From: Eonycteris spelaea
Taxonomy: Eukaryota > Chordata > Mammalia > Chiroptera > Pteropodidae
DNA length: 64,000 nucleotides
Direction of reading: 5' to 3'
Assembly (NCBI GenBank): GCA_003508835.1
Contig: PUFA01000006.1
Span: 9,920,001-9,984,000 of the forward strand
In this document: positions 1-9,539 of the stretch, in pieces
Layout of the letters: every line of letters begins with the position of its first letter
Numbering within the stretch: position 1 is the stretch's first letter
Translations under genes and position numbers: made by a program
The notes under the pieces: generated by a model
The model's input: only the letters and a program-made list of their open reading frames with translations
Databases searched by the model: none
Told to the model about the DNA's origin: nothing

Positions 1-1600
1 ATTCAGGGCAATCTAAAAGTATGTTGCTCTCTCCTTGGTCTAGTACACTCAGGGTTGATTTCCATAAGTGTTTTTTAGATTTTGTCGATATAAATGAGCA
101 AAACTTTATCCTTAGTTGCCTCTCCTCTTGGGTTGACATGGGTAATTGCCTTCTAGGTATACTAGAATCTATTGCTGATTGTACATCTCTAGACTCTGAA
201 GAAGATGATTTTCTATCTGCACCAGTTCTGGGCCTGTTTCTTAGATCCATTTATCTCCTCCTGCTCTGCTCCATATCACAGGTGAACCGATACCTGCAAG
301 TTATATTTTCTGCCTTCTGTGTGAGGTTAGAGGACAGGAGAAAGGGAGAAGTCAGAACATCTTTTCCCTTCCTTCTCTGCTTTGGCAGCACCTCCAACAG
401 CAGCTGCAGTTCTTCCATGGTCCAGCTCCTGCAGGCAGGCCCAGTATAGTTTCTAGCTTCTATTGAATCGACTCTGGGCCCCAGGCTCCAATAACTACCT
501 CTTCTCCTTGTTCCTGCCTCTGTAAGAAATTCAAGATTCTTCCATCACAATCATAAAAGGTCCTTAGCTTTTAGGTGGACTCTTGAGCCAAGTAATTAGG
601 ATATGAACTTGAAGTCTCTGTGCCTCTCATGCTGCTCTATAGCATGGCCACTCAGCCTCTTAGAGCCTTGCTTTCGATGGGCACTTCATTCCAGGTAGCT
701 AGAAGTTTTCATTTAATTGACTGTTTCACCATTATATGTCTGATCTGTCAGAGTCCCATTATTTAAAGATGGATTTTCGCTGCCCTTGGTCTCAACAGGC
801 TCAAATAACCAATTCTTAGATTTCTCCTCTTTTCCTGAAGGACTGTTGTCAGCAACCACTCCTTGTACTAACTTCTGCATCAGTCGGTGTTTAATTATAT
901 GCAACAAAAACTTGCTCTGGCTGATTAAAGCAGACAAAGAACTTGTGAAGAGGTTGTCAAGTAGCTCATGGACTCTTCACAGGGCTTGAGAACCAGATCC
1001 ATAGCCACACAGTCAGGAACAACACCCCCAAATTATTCTGCTGACCCTGTAAGGACACCATTTCTGCTGCCGCTGAGGCTAGTTTGCACTCCCAATCCCC
1101 CAGAAATTAGATGCTGGAGCTGCAGCCCCTGTACCCATTACCAAAAATGAATTCTACTTGGTTCCTACTCTTTAATATTAGTATCATATGATTCAAACCT
1201 TCTCTTTGGGGGAAGTAGGACTTACATTATTGATGAGTTTGGAAGAGATCATGGGGATGTGGGGCTCTGTGCCTTCCTCTTCTCTTTCCCTTTGGGAGTA
1301 CACATTTTAATCTGCTCCATGCACCAAGTTTTGTAAGAACAGATCTCATGTAGGAAGATCTGCATACAGTCTGCACTGTCTGTAACTGGATGGGCAAAAC
1401 TAATTAGGTCTTACTATCAGGAAGCCCACATATCTGCAGCTCAAAGTCATAGCCTCCAATATCAGCTTTACGGTAGTAAAGATGGGAGTGTATTCTTTGG
1501 CATATTTGTCAATTGGTTTTTCATTCAGAATGGAAACCCCACCTTGACACTCTGACATTCATTAGTGTTACACACCTAAATGTGCCATAGCCTCTGCTCT
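1..1600 (-). other. Possible decayed pseudogene or unrecognised old repeat
   Basis: No intact gene is visible. Read on the minus strand, several stretches look protein-like but are broken by stops and frame changes: one of about 75 codons (937-713, ending NGETVN), one around 449-250 containing WTMEELQLLLE, and one around 1530-1400. The minus-strand text keeps a Ser/Lys/Glu-rich, coding-like composition over more than 1 kb without introns, which would fit a degraded processed pseudogene. I cannot match it to a known protein. It could equally be anonymous DNA with chance open frames. Confidence 0.2.
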
Positions 1601-1661
1601 TGGAGGGCTCTTAGTCTAGTGGGAGTGGGATACATAGCAGATCATTATAACACAGTATGAC

Positions 1662-1696
1662 TCCTGAGACCATGCTCGACTGTCATGGTCTCAGGA
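1662..1696. repeat. Perfect 13-bp inverted repeat (hairpin)
   Basis: TCCTGAGACCATG at 1662-1674 is the exact reverse complement of CATGGTCTCAGGA at 1684-1696, with a 9-base loop (1675-1683). It lies outside any repeat I recognise. The stem is too short for a normal microRNA precursor. It could be the end-to-end remnant of a palindromic DNA element or an expansion by template switching. Confidence 0.85.
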
Positions 1697-1804
1697 TCAT
1701 TTCCTAGAGTATAATCCAGAGCATTTAGGTAAAGAATGCAAAACTATAGACTTTATCCTTGCAGTGACTGCCCATTGGCTTTTACTTACTTAAAATTGAA
1801 AAGA

Positions 1805-1922
1805 GTCTATGGCCATGCTACTCTGAACAAGCCCAACCCCATCTGATCTCGGAAGCTAAGCATGGTCAGGCCTGGTTAGTACTTGGTGGGAGACCACCTA
1901 GGAAGACCAGGTGCTGTAGGCA
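1805..1922 (+). pseudogene. 5S rRNA-like sequence (head of SINE)
   Basis: Nearly the whole 5S rRNA is recognisable, from GTCTATGGCCATGC through the almost unchanged block ATCTCGGAAGCTAAGC and CCTGGTTAGTACTTGG to GTGCTGTAGGC. Substitutions occur in the early stem (GAACAAGCCC) and there is at least one small deletion (TTGGTGGGAGACC for TTGGATGGGAGACC). The internal control region (A box, intermediate element, C box) is largely kept. No T-run terminator follows directly; an A-rich body does. It is a diverged copy, not a functional rRNA gene. Confidence 0.92.
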
Positions 1923-2003
1923 TAAAAAATTAAAAAATAAGGGACTGTAAGCTGACAAGTCTTTGCAATCTGTGAGATCAACCAAGAATTGCCTAGCCTA
2001 AAA

Positions 2004-2004
<1 letters not shown>

Positions 2005-2054
<50 letters not shown>
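2005..2054 (+). repeat. (TAGA)n / (GATA)n microsatellite
   Basis: About 12 uninterrupted TAGA units. It forms the 3' tail of the 5S-derived SINE, since the downstream target-site duplication begins seven bases after it. It was therefore probably seeded by the retroposon tail and then expanded. Confidence 0.97.
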
Positions 2055-2055
<1 letters not shown>

Positions 2056-2242
2056 ATGAATAAAATTGAGAAGAGTGAAATTTGCAAACAGGTAAAAAGG
2101 AAAGAAATTCTAGAAAGGACTGCCTCAATTTCACTTTGTTATGATAAGTAGGAGAAAAACTTGGTTCACCCTAATTCCCCAAGTCAGAGTTTGATGGGAA
2201 ACTCTGGGATTCCTGCCCTGTCTCTTTCTTTCTCTAGTTGTT

Positions 2243-2425
2243 CAGGGACCTCAGAGACTTACAGACTGCCTGAGCTAGGAAGGCCCTCTGAGTTAATCTA
2301 ATCCAATATCTTCCCTTTCGGATGGAGAAACTGAGACCCAGAGAGAAGAAAGGGTTTTTTTCAGGGCCAACCAGAGGTCATATGGCAAAGCTGGGATCAG
2401 AACTCAAGGTCATGGTCAGGCCAGG
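2243..2425 (-). mobile_element. Old SINE, MIR-like, antisense
   Basis: The order of motifs (GGAGAAACTGAGACCCAGAG, then CAGAGGTCATATGGCAAAGC, then GGGATCAGAACTCAAGG) is that of an antisense tRNA-derived mammalian SINE. The leading part (CTCAGAGACTTACAG...TAATCCAATATC) differs from the MIR core, so a related ancient SINE is also possible. Confidence 0.5.
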
Positions 2426-3225
2426 TAGAGATGGAGTATTGGTGGCAACAAGCACTCCCGATCATAGGAAGTGAACTAAAGTTATTAGAGCCCAGAAGGT
2501 CTCTCCTGCTATCCCCTTGGCCCACTGCACCCCACACACATTCAGAATACAGAGATCTCACCATTCCCTCCGTGGGTTGTGATAAGAGAAGTTCATGGAA
2601 GGAGGCTGAAGTCCAACCAATCTGGTCAGGGCTGCCCAGATAACTAACTGCTCTAGAAGAAAGAACTGAGGCACCAGCTTTGCAAATAAACAAAAGAACA
2701 AATAAAATGAAATCGATGCCTTTGCTTTGGTCAGGGGGCTACTTTCTTGGATGTTCGGGGGGAGGCTCTCTGCTTTCTCTCTCCATTCACCCAGGTCTCT
2801 TGCCTCCACGCTCAGCAGAACATTTCCCCACACTTTTTCTTGATCCCCTGTCTCCACCACCTTCTTTTCCTCCCCAAACCCAAGTGATCACCTTCTCTGT
2901 GAGTTATTAACTGGTCAGCAAATAAAAGCTTTAACCGAACAAGGTTGCAGTGATTTTATTGCATAACCATATTCCGGTAACATCACAAGAATTCTAAGTA
3001 AAAAGAAGAAACGTTCGACCCACAGTTCTACCACCACCAGATGAAATGGCTTTTGATTGCTTAAGTTTGCTTAAGTTCATTCAGTTCTTGACTCAACATT
3101 ACACAGTTTTCCTATAACTACCATTTCTTATACCTTCTTACACCCTGAAAAGCACTTTAAACAATATAGGCCCAGAATATTTCCCAGAATCCCTTTTTTC
3201 TGGGTACTCAGAATTCCTTTGAATA
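2425..3225. other. Stretch without recognised features
   Basis: Mixed-composition unique DNA. I see no repeat family, RNA gene or convincing exon. Short open frames on both strands overlap each other and have no protein-like features. Confidence 0.5.
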
Positions 3226-3400
3226 ACAAAAATAACTAACATTTGTTGAGCACATACTATGTGCCAGACATCTGCTCTATTTTCCCCCTAATGATCCAGG
3301 TTTGTGTGCTTTCCCCACCAAATTCTCCACAGATGGAGAACTGTGATCCAAGGAGGTCAGTGGCCTCTCCAAGGTCGCTGGGGTAGTTCGTTTCTTTCTG
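3226..3400 (-). mobile_element. MIR SINE, antisense
   Basis: TAACATTTGTTGAGCACATA and CTATGTGCCAGACA are the start of the antisense MIR consensus. They are followed by a degraded core (ACAGATGGAGAACTG, CCTCTCCAAGGTC). Confidence 0.75.
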
Positions 3401-4760
3401 TGTAAAAGGTGAGAATGTCCTAGTTATTACTTCCCCATTTGGGTTTCCGGAAACAGTTGGGGTTTGACTGTGAGTTCCTTTGTTGTTATTGCCTCTGTGG
3501 CTTTGGCATTTTAGGTGTAATTCCCAGACAGCCCTGAGTCAAGGATGCCCTTGTTTCCTGTTATGTCAAACATCACAAGAACAGATAGAAGAGTCTAAAA
3601 CAAAGGCTACGGGATGAGGACGTATTTTCACTGATACATAAAACAAATGGGAACCCAGCCAGGGGCAGCTGGGCAGAGAGAGCTCCCTATAGTCCTGCAG
3701 CCACAGCAGCCCTTCTGGGGAAGTGAAGGAGGCCGGGCCCAGAGTAGTAGATGTCTTCTTGAGATTCTTTTTGTGAAGAGGAACAGAAACCAACTCAGAC
3801 TCACCCAGGAACAATGTGTTAGGAGGAAGTCGGGGTAAATCAGCGGGACTTAGGGAAGGACTAAAGCCAGGGGTGGAGCTGTCAGAGACCCGCCAGTAGC
3901 TCCTCTCTCTTCTACCTCTGCTTCAACTCCTCCCCACCCCCGGCTCCTGTGGCCATCTCTGCTCCCATGTTCTCATGGCCAACAATGGCCACCCCATCCC
4001 AAGGGCAGCTGGGTCAGCTTTGGAGGGTGCAGAAGCTCCATCCTTCCCCGCTGTAGTCTTTCCCCCTCCCATCCACTGTCACCACCCAGCACATATGCTC
4101 CTGGTCCCTCCTTCCCTGCTGGCTCTGATGCTCTTTTGCCACCTCTGGGGTGGAGGTGGAGGCTGGGGTGCCGGAGGGTGAGTCTGCTAAGGGAGCGCCG
4201 AGGGAAGTAGAAGCCAGCATATTCCTTCCTTGGGGACTTCTGAGAAATCCCTTTCCATATGGTTCCCCGTCTATGCTGTGGCCTTGCTGGGATGCTCTGC
4301 TTGGGACCATTGGGTTCCTCCACAGATCTGGAAGAGAGAAGCAAAATGTTCTCTTGCTCGGGGCAGCAGCAAAGCACACCGCTGTTAGATTCCTGGAGAG
4401 AGCTCGCAGTTTGGGCTGTTAGGAGCCATCCAGTTCTGGTTTTCCTTTTTGCCTGCGGATTCGTTATTTGGACAGTCTCCTTTTTAGACATTGCAAACAA
4501 GGCCTGTGAGACTTTCTGTTCCCTCATTCATGCCACAGCTATTCTGAGCTGGGCACAGGAGGCTCGTGATAGGTGGCAGTGACAAACCCATGGAAAGAGG
4601 AGGAACCCAAACATCCTCTTGTTTCTCCTGCTGGCAGGCCACACTTCCCTTTAATGCAGGTGCAGCAATAATCTGAACGCTCAATCTCTCAGACTTCAGG
4701 AAATCCTCTTACCAGGTTTCCTTTCCCAAGGATCTCTGAGAATTCTTACATGTTATACTT
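3400..4760. other. Non-repetitive, moderately GC-rich stretch
   Basis: Unique-looking DNA, locally GC-rich at about 3640-4330. Several overlapping open frames occur on both strands (the longest is about 184 codons, minus strand, 4527-3973). None shows a recognisable domain, and their overlap on both strands argues for chance. Confidence 0.45.
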
Positions 4761-4859
4761 GTTTTTTGTGGTTGTCACTTGTCATCTCTATCTGGCCCGC
4801 TGGACCCCTGCTCTGGACCCTGGCATGGCCTGCCCACCCCAGCCCCCTGCTTCCCACAC

Positions 4860-5450
4860 AACTTTGCCTAATGTGGGTATGTTCCCAGGGAACCCCAAGC
4901 TCCTGTCTCTCCTCTGCACTCTCTCTCTAGATGATCTCTTAGATCATGGCTTTTAAATACCATCTGTGTGCCAATGGCTTCACAAATCCATTTCACCACC
5001 AATGACTTCTCCCCCGAGCTCCCATCCCAAATCTGCCCACTTCTGTCCCTCTCCATCAGTTGGCTCTGACTTACCTCTCTTCTTCTGCCATTGCCCTACT
5101 GTAGTCCATTCCCTCACAGAATCCAGAGTGAGCTTTTAAAAATACAAACGTTTAAAAATATCACTCTCCTGCTTAAGCTTTTCAATGGCTTCCCATCACA
5201 TTTAGAATGAAAACTTAATTTCTTACTCTGACCTACAATGCCCTCTTTAAGTTGGTCTCCGCCTACCTCTCTACTATTATCGAATATCAGCCATACCTCA
5301 TTCTCTTTCTCTCTCTCTCTCCCTCGCTCTTCTCACACTCTCTAAGCCACACTTGGCTTTCTCTATGATCACCAGAAGGACCAGGTCCACCACCACCCGC
5401 CTTTGCAATAGCTGTTGGCTTTGTCTGGTAAGCTCTAACTGGCCTTTGAG
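4860..5450 (+). mobile_element. L2 (CR1-clade) LINE, ORF2 3' part
   Basis: GATCATGGCTTTTAAATACC (4942 on) matches the L2 reverse-transcriptase-downstream region. It is followed in order by the TCCCATCCCAAATCTGCCC region and, at 5170-5290, the TTCAATGGCTTCCCATCACA and TGACCTACAATGCCCTC motifs of the L2 ORF2 C-terminus. It is heavily mutated and non-coding. Confidence 0.75.
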
Positions 5451-5453
5451 GGC

Positions 5454-5474
5454 AGTGTGTGTGCGCGCGCGCGC

Positions 5475-5505
<31 letters not shown>

Positions 5506-5518
5506 CGCACACGCGCAC
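5454..5518. repeat. (GT)n/(GC)n alternating purine-pyrimidine repeat
   Basis: The stretch is GTGTGTGTGCGCGCGCGCGC, then about 28 bases of GT, then TACGCGCACACGCGCAC. Some 65 bp are almost strictly alternating purine/pyrimidine with two CG-rich blocks, an arrangement with high Z-DNA potential. It interrupts or ends the L2 copy. Confidence 0.95.
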
Positions 5519-5727
5519 TTGGGAGAGACTGTTTGTTTTGTAGATATGTGTGTCTATTTTTATTAATAATGAGTTAATGTGCTACAGAACTAATGGCTTT
5601 GCCTGACAGAACTCTTTGCCTGAGAGAAAACAATTCTCTAAGGCCATTTAGAGGTTCTTTTCTCTCATCCTTTTTTTATTAGCAGATAACATGATTTTGA
5701 ACCTAAAAAAAAAAAATCTTCGCAGTC

Positions 5728-5832
5728 TTTCCAACAACAACAACAACAAAATCATCACTTGATAAGAAGAAGAAGTAAGAAAAGAAGAAGGAGGAGGGGT
5801 GGGGGAAAGGAGAAGAAGAAGAAAAAAAACTA
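5728..5832. repeat. (CAA)n plus purine-rich (GAA)n tract
   Basis: CAACAACAACAACAA is followed, after a short gap, by an AG-only run of about 70 bases (GAAGAAGAAG, then GGAGGAGGGGTGGGGG, then GAAGAAGAAG). The purine-only strand could form triplex (H-DNA). Confidence 0.85.
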
Positions 5833-5954
5833 AATAGAATTTAAGACCAAATCATTAAGTGAGATTAAAGAGGATAATTTTGAAATAATAAAAGCTATAT
5901 TACCAGAGCAACAAAACACACAAACCAAGGCTTCTAAAAAGATAAGTCACCAAA

Positions 5955-6400
5955 ATCACAACGGTAGTTTTAATTTATTCACCCAACAAATGATAGCCTA
6001 CTAGGGCAGGCATTATTCTAAGTCACAGGGAATAAGCAGTGAACAAAACACATAGACTCTCTGAGCCATGGCTCTAACTTCTAATAGGAGGAAAAAGACA
6101 ATTTTTAAAGTAAATATATAATATTTATTATAATAATGAGTTCTATGGAGAAAAATAAAGCAATGAATGGAACTGGAGAAAACCAGGGGTGGGGACAGAA
6201 TTTCACTTTTAAGTAGCATGGTCCAGGAAGACCTCTCTAATGAGGTGACATTTGAGCAAAAGCCTGAAGGACTCTCTGTAGAAGAGCACTCCAGGCGAAA
6301 GGAAGAGCAAGTGCAAAGGCCCTGAGGTGAGAGTGCGCCTGGCCTATTAGAAGAAAAGCCAGGAAGCCAGAATGGCTGGAGTAGAACAAGCCAGGTGGCC
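5955..6400 (-). mobile_element. L2 LINE 3' end, antisense
   Basis: The antisense L2 motifs appear in order: CACCCAACAAATGATAGCC, GGGAATAAGCAGTGAACAAA, GAGGTGACATTTGAGCAAA, GAGCACTCCAGGCGAAAGG, AAGTGCAAAGGCCCTGAGG and GAAGCCAGAATGGCTGGAG. This is the 3' UTR plus the ORF2 C-terminus (ARSRLRAFALAVPSAW region) of L2, degraded. Confidence 0.88.
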
Positions 6401-6639
6401 CAGAACCTGACTTGATCTATACACGGATACACAGATTTCTTCTTTCTGATTTGCCAATCCTCTTCTGTTTCAGGAACCCTTTCCTCCTGGTTTACTGAGA
6501 AAATGGAGCCATTGAGCAGGAATGGCTTTACTCCCACCCCACCCTATACCACAAATATAACCACTTCATTCATCCTCACTATCTTCCTCTCATCTTGGAA
6601 GAAATGTATCTCTTTCTGTTCAAGGCTCATCACTGCATC

Positions 6640-7060
6640 TGTGTTCTTGGTCCCCGACCCTTGCCTGTTCTGAGAGTTATCTCTAGTACAGGGTGCTAAC
6701 TCCTCTTTCCCACATCTTCAAACTCTCTCTACTAAAATAATTCTCTTTTCTGTAAACATTTTCAAAGTCTCCCAATTAAAAAAAAAATCTTTTTTTCTGG
6801 ATTTGGTCTATTTCTGCCTCTCTTTCCTTTCCTTCTCTAAGTAACTCAAAAGTGTTGTCTTACACTTCCGGCTTCATATCCTCACTTCTAATCCTCAACC
6901 CACTGCAATTTGGCTAGAAAAACTTTTTAAATGCCAAATCAAGTGGGCACCTTTTGTTCTCATCTTAGTGGACTTTCCTATCCCATTTAACTATTTAGAA
7001 CCACTTGAGTCCTCCATCTCTTCCACCAAGGCAGGGTACCTGAAGCAGAGACTTTGAATT
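6640..7060 (+). mobile_element. L2 LINE, ORF2 fragment (interrupted)
   Basis: CAACCCACTGCAATTTGGC, then GCCAAATCAAGTGGGCACC and CTCATCTTAGTGGACTTTCC, match the L2 ORF2 segment that encodes the start of the reverse-transcriptase palm. It is followed by an LTR-like insert and then by L2 3' sequence on the same strand. Confidence 0.6.
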
Positions 7061-7084
7061 GTTCACAGTGAGCTCCTTTCCCTC

Positions 7085-7435
7085 TTTCCTTTTTTTAAAC
7101 ATACTCCAGAGTTATAACAGAAAGCATGTTTGCCCAGCTGGACTCTATGTTCCCCCGCCTTCCCTACATCTAGATGTGGCACTATGAGTTCTAGTGATGT
7201 GGCAACTTCTTGGTCTTACCTGTGGTGCTATGGACCCAGAAATAAGAGCCTCCTTTTAAGACAGTAGCATCAGCCCACCAACCTGGAACCCAGACAACTC
7301 TTTGGAATAGAGCTAACCCTGCCAGCCATGGATTACTCTCATATGAGAGAAAATAAATTTATATCTCATTTAAGCTGTTGTGTTTTGGAACTCTGTTATA
7401 GCAGCTTAACTCGTACTCTGAGTGACATAGCATTG
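7085..7435 (+). mobile_element. LTR-like element with AATAAA signal
   Basis: The right part (GAGAGAAAATAAATTTATATC ... TTTAAGCTGTTGTGTTTTGG ... TTATAGCAGCTTAACTCG) has the layout of the 3' part of an ERVL/MaLR-type LTR, with a polyadenylation signal at about 7350. The left boundary is uncertain. It lies inside L2 sequence, so it inserted after the L2. Confidence 0.5.
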
Positions 7436-7439
7436 TCCT

Positions 7440-7740
7440 AAGAGCTGGCAATCCATTCACCTTTAAACATCTACCCCACCTTCAATCTGATTTTGGTCCT
7501 CTTGTTAGACTCCCTTAGCACTTGTACTTCTTCAAAGCACACATCACAACTTATGATTAAATAAATATTTTGTATAACATGGTGGCCACTACTCATGGCC
7601 TTCCCCAAAACTATCTCCCCTCTCTTCTTTTTTATCTAATGGGATCCATTCAGATATTGAAGTCTTCCTCACTCAAACTCATTTTACATAAAAAGATGAG
7701 CTTAAGCCTATCAGGTCCTCTCTCTCTTAGACTTTGAACT
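7440..7740 (+). mobile_element. L2 LINE 3' region
   Basis: TAGACTCCCTTAGCACTTG, CACACATCACAACTTATGAT and TAAATAAATATTTTG resemble the L2 3' end (GCACTTATCACNNNCTGA... class). Beyond 7570 the similarity is weak. Confidence 0.45.
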
Positions 7741-7744
7741 AAGA

Positions 7745-8105
7745 AACAGATAATTAGTCACTTATCAAAAAAATCTTAGATGGAAAGTTCACAATGTAGT
7801 AAGAGCTAGTGAGGCTACAATGGACCACACTGCAAACCACTGGGAAGCCAAAACGAAGAATGAGATGGGCCAGGAAGTAGGAAAGATGCAGGTATATAAG
7901 GTGCAAGCAGATAGCACCAATGTGATCTTTTTATCATGTCTGCTGAAGACCTGTAGCCAGCTGGATCCAGGATTATCTCCCAGTTCCAGTCTCTGCTCTT
8001 GGCTTTCCGTAGACAGCATCTACAATCATCCCTAAAATACGCCCTCTTTCCCTGGAATAGCAAGAGTGTGTCTCAAAATCAAGCAGGCCTAGATAAAACA
8101 GTAAC
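7745..8105. other. Stretch without recognised features
   Basis: Unique-looking sequence. Overlapping short frames on both strands (about 70-80 codons at 7789-8063) have no identifiable domain. Confidence 0.4.
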
Positions 8106-8200
8106 TTTGGGCAAGCTTATTCCACAAATATTTTTAGAACACCGATTTTGTCCTAGGCCCTCTTCTATGCACTAGGGTACAAGGGAGAACAGGAAGGACT
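8105..8200 (-). mobile_element. L2 3' end fragment, antisense
   Basis: TATTCCACAAATATTTTTAG, TCCTAGGCCCTCTTCTATGC and ACTAGGGTACAAGGGAGAAC follow the antisense L2 3' UTR. Confidence 0.6.
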
Positions 8201-8224
8201 GTCTAAGCATCTCTCTGAAAAGCA

Positions 8225-8495
8225 AATTCCACTATATTACTCCTCTTCCTGTTTATAATTCTTTAGTGGCTTCTAATTGACTTCAGAATAAAGTTTATGG
8301 TTTACAAGGCAATCTTGCATGATCCAGCCTGTCTATTTTTTGAACCTCAATTCTCGGTTACTTCATCCCTCCCTTCACTTTCAACACATATCAAATCACT
8401 TCCAGTTCTCCAAATGTGCTGCTGCTCCCACACTTGCAGGCCTTTGAGCACACTCTTCCATTTACTAGAATGGGTGAGCAAATGTGTTAATAGGC
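8225..8495 (+). mobile_element. L2 LINE, ORF2 C-terminal part
   Basis: TTAGTGGCTTCTAATTGACT, TGGTTTACAAGGCAATC, TGCATGATCCAGCCTGTC and CTTGCAGGCCTTTGAGCAC follow the L2 consensus for the ORF2 C-terminus (WLP, AYKALHDLAPAY and RLRAFAL regions). The orientation is opposite to the fragment just before it. Confidence 0.8.
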
Positions 8496-8514
8496 AAGGA
8501 TGAGGGTGGTGATG

Positions 8515-8755
8515 ATGCTGATGATAACACTGCCACTTAGCGAGCATTTAGATATATGCTTTATATATGTTATACTTAATCTTCATAACATGTCACAAGG
8601 TAGGTTCTGTTTTCCCCATTTTACAGATGAGAAAACTGAGGCTTCGGAAGTTCAGTAACTTGCTTCAGACCACACAGGATGTGGCAGCCTATTGAATCCA
8701 AGCCTCTGAAGAACAGGATGTCTAGGCCTGCTATCTCTTGGCCATTCTTTAGAAC
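8515..8755 (-). mobile_element. MIR SINE, antisense
   Basis: Nearly complete antisense MIR: GATAACACTGCCACTTAGCG, TAATCTTCATAACATG, CCCATTTTACAGATGAGAAA, ACTGAGGCTTCGGAAGTTC and CTTGCTTCAGACCACACAG. Confidence 0.92.
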
Positions 8756-8764
8756 TCATCTTTT

Positions 8765-8998
8765 AAAGGCAGACAGACTTGAGTTTGGATTCGGGGCGCC
8801 ATCGCTTCCTCAGTAGATGGCCCGGAACAAATCACTCAGTCTCACTGAGCCTCAGTTTCCTCATCTGTAAAATGAGGTCAGCAATGAAACCTACTTCGGG
8901 GGTTAATCATGAGGTTAAAGAGAAAGAATGCACATAAACCACTTGGCATAGTACCTGGCCCAATGCATTCAATGAAGGATACTGTTGTTTCATTATCA
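8765..8998 (+). mobile_element. MIR SINE, sense
   Basis: Sense MIR: GACTTGAGTTTGGATTC, GAGCCTCAGTTTCCTCATCT, GTAAAATGAGGTCAGCAATG and ACCACTTGGCATAGTACCTG. It forms an inverted pair with the antisense MIR immediately upstream (gap about 10 bp), so transcripts through here could fold back. Confidence 0.92.
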
Positions 8999-8999
8999 C

Positions 9000-9535
9000 C
9001 AGTATTACCTTCTTCACTTAGGCAAATAGCTCTCTCTCTCTCCTTTGCCCTGTCCAGATTAGAGCTCTGCGTCTTATCACAGACACAACCTAAGAGCTGC
9101 TTCTCCACAGGGCCTCTTGGGGCCAGGCCCGCATAAGTCTGTGGAAGAAAGTTTGGGCAGGCAGGAAAATGGCCTGTAATTGATCCCAGTTAGAGCTGGG
9201 CAGGCTCTGTCCTCCTCGGCTGGGGCCTCAGGAAGCAGGGCGCTGCCTGATTTATGTTCCCGCTGCACCGAGAATGACCTGGTGCCCTCTCTACGTGTTC
9301 CAGCATCAGACAAGGCCATAAAACGGAATTGGTGCTACATGTTTGTTCTTCTCAGGGCCAACTTGTACCCTGTTGCACCCAGCTTAGGTTAATCTGCTGC
9401 AGGACCCTCCCTGGGAAAGGTTGGTGTGTGTGGCCACCCTGTACAGTCAGGCTGCTGAGTGTTCAGGGGTGGTGTACAGAAGGAAAATCACAATCTCATG
9501 TGCTCTCAGGCTTCAGAGACCATTTACTGTGAATG
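9000..9535. other. Stretch without recognised features
   Basis: Moderately GC-rich unique sequence containing a short pyrimidine run (TCTCTCTCTCTCC near 9033). No exon or repeat is recognised. Confidence 0.4.
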
Positions 9536-9539
9536 ACCC

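Larger units (their letters stand above)
1791..2076 (+). mobile_element. 5S rRNA-derived SINE with target-site duplications
   Basis: The element has three parts: a 5S rRNA head (1805-1922), a body of about 80 bp beginning with an A-rich stretch, and a tail of about 12 GATA units (2005-2054). It is bracketed by 16-bp direct repeats, TAAAATTGAAAAGAGT at 1791-1806 and TAAAATTGAGAAGAGT at 2061-2076 (15/16 identical). The upstream copy sits at a TT/AAAA context typical of L1 endonuclease. The duplications show that head, body and GATA tail were inserted as one retrotransposed unit rather than as a bare 5S pseudogene. Pol III would use the internal 5S promoter. 5S-derived SINEs are known from fruit bats; placing this copy in one of those families is inference. 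Confidence 0.8.

Noticed and set aside
1662..1696. MicroRNA precursor
   Set aside because: A 13-bp stem with a 9-base loop is much shorter than a Drosha substrate, and the flanking bases do not extend the pairing.
1805..1922. Functional 5S rRNA gene
   Set aside because: There are multiple substitutions and a deletion relative to the conserved mammalian 5S sequence, no terminator directly after it, and clear retroposon target-site duplications.
3973..4527. 184-codon minus-strand frame
   Set aside because: Plus-strand frames of 90-107 codons and another minus-strand frame overlap the same bases. No motif, no CpG island and no splice or promoter context support it.
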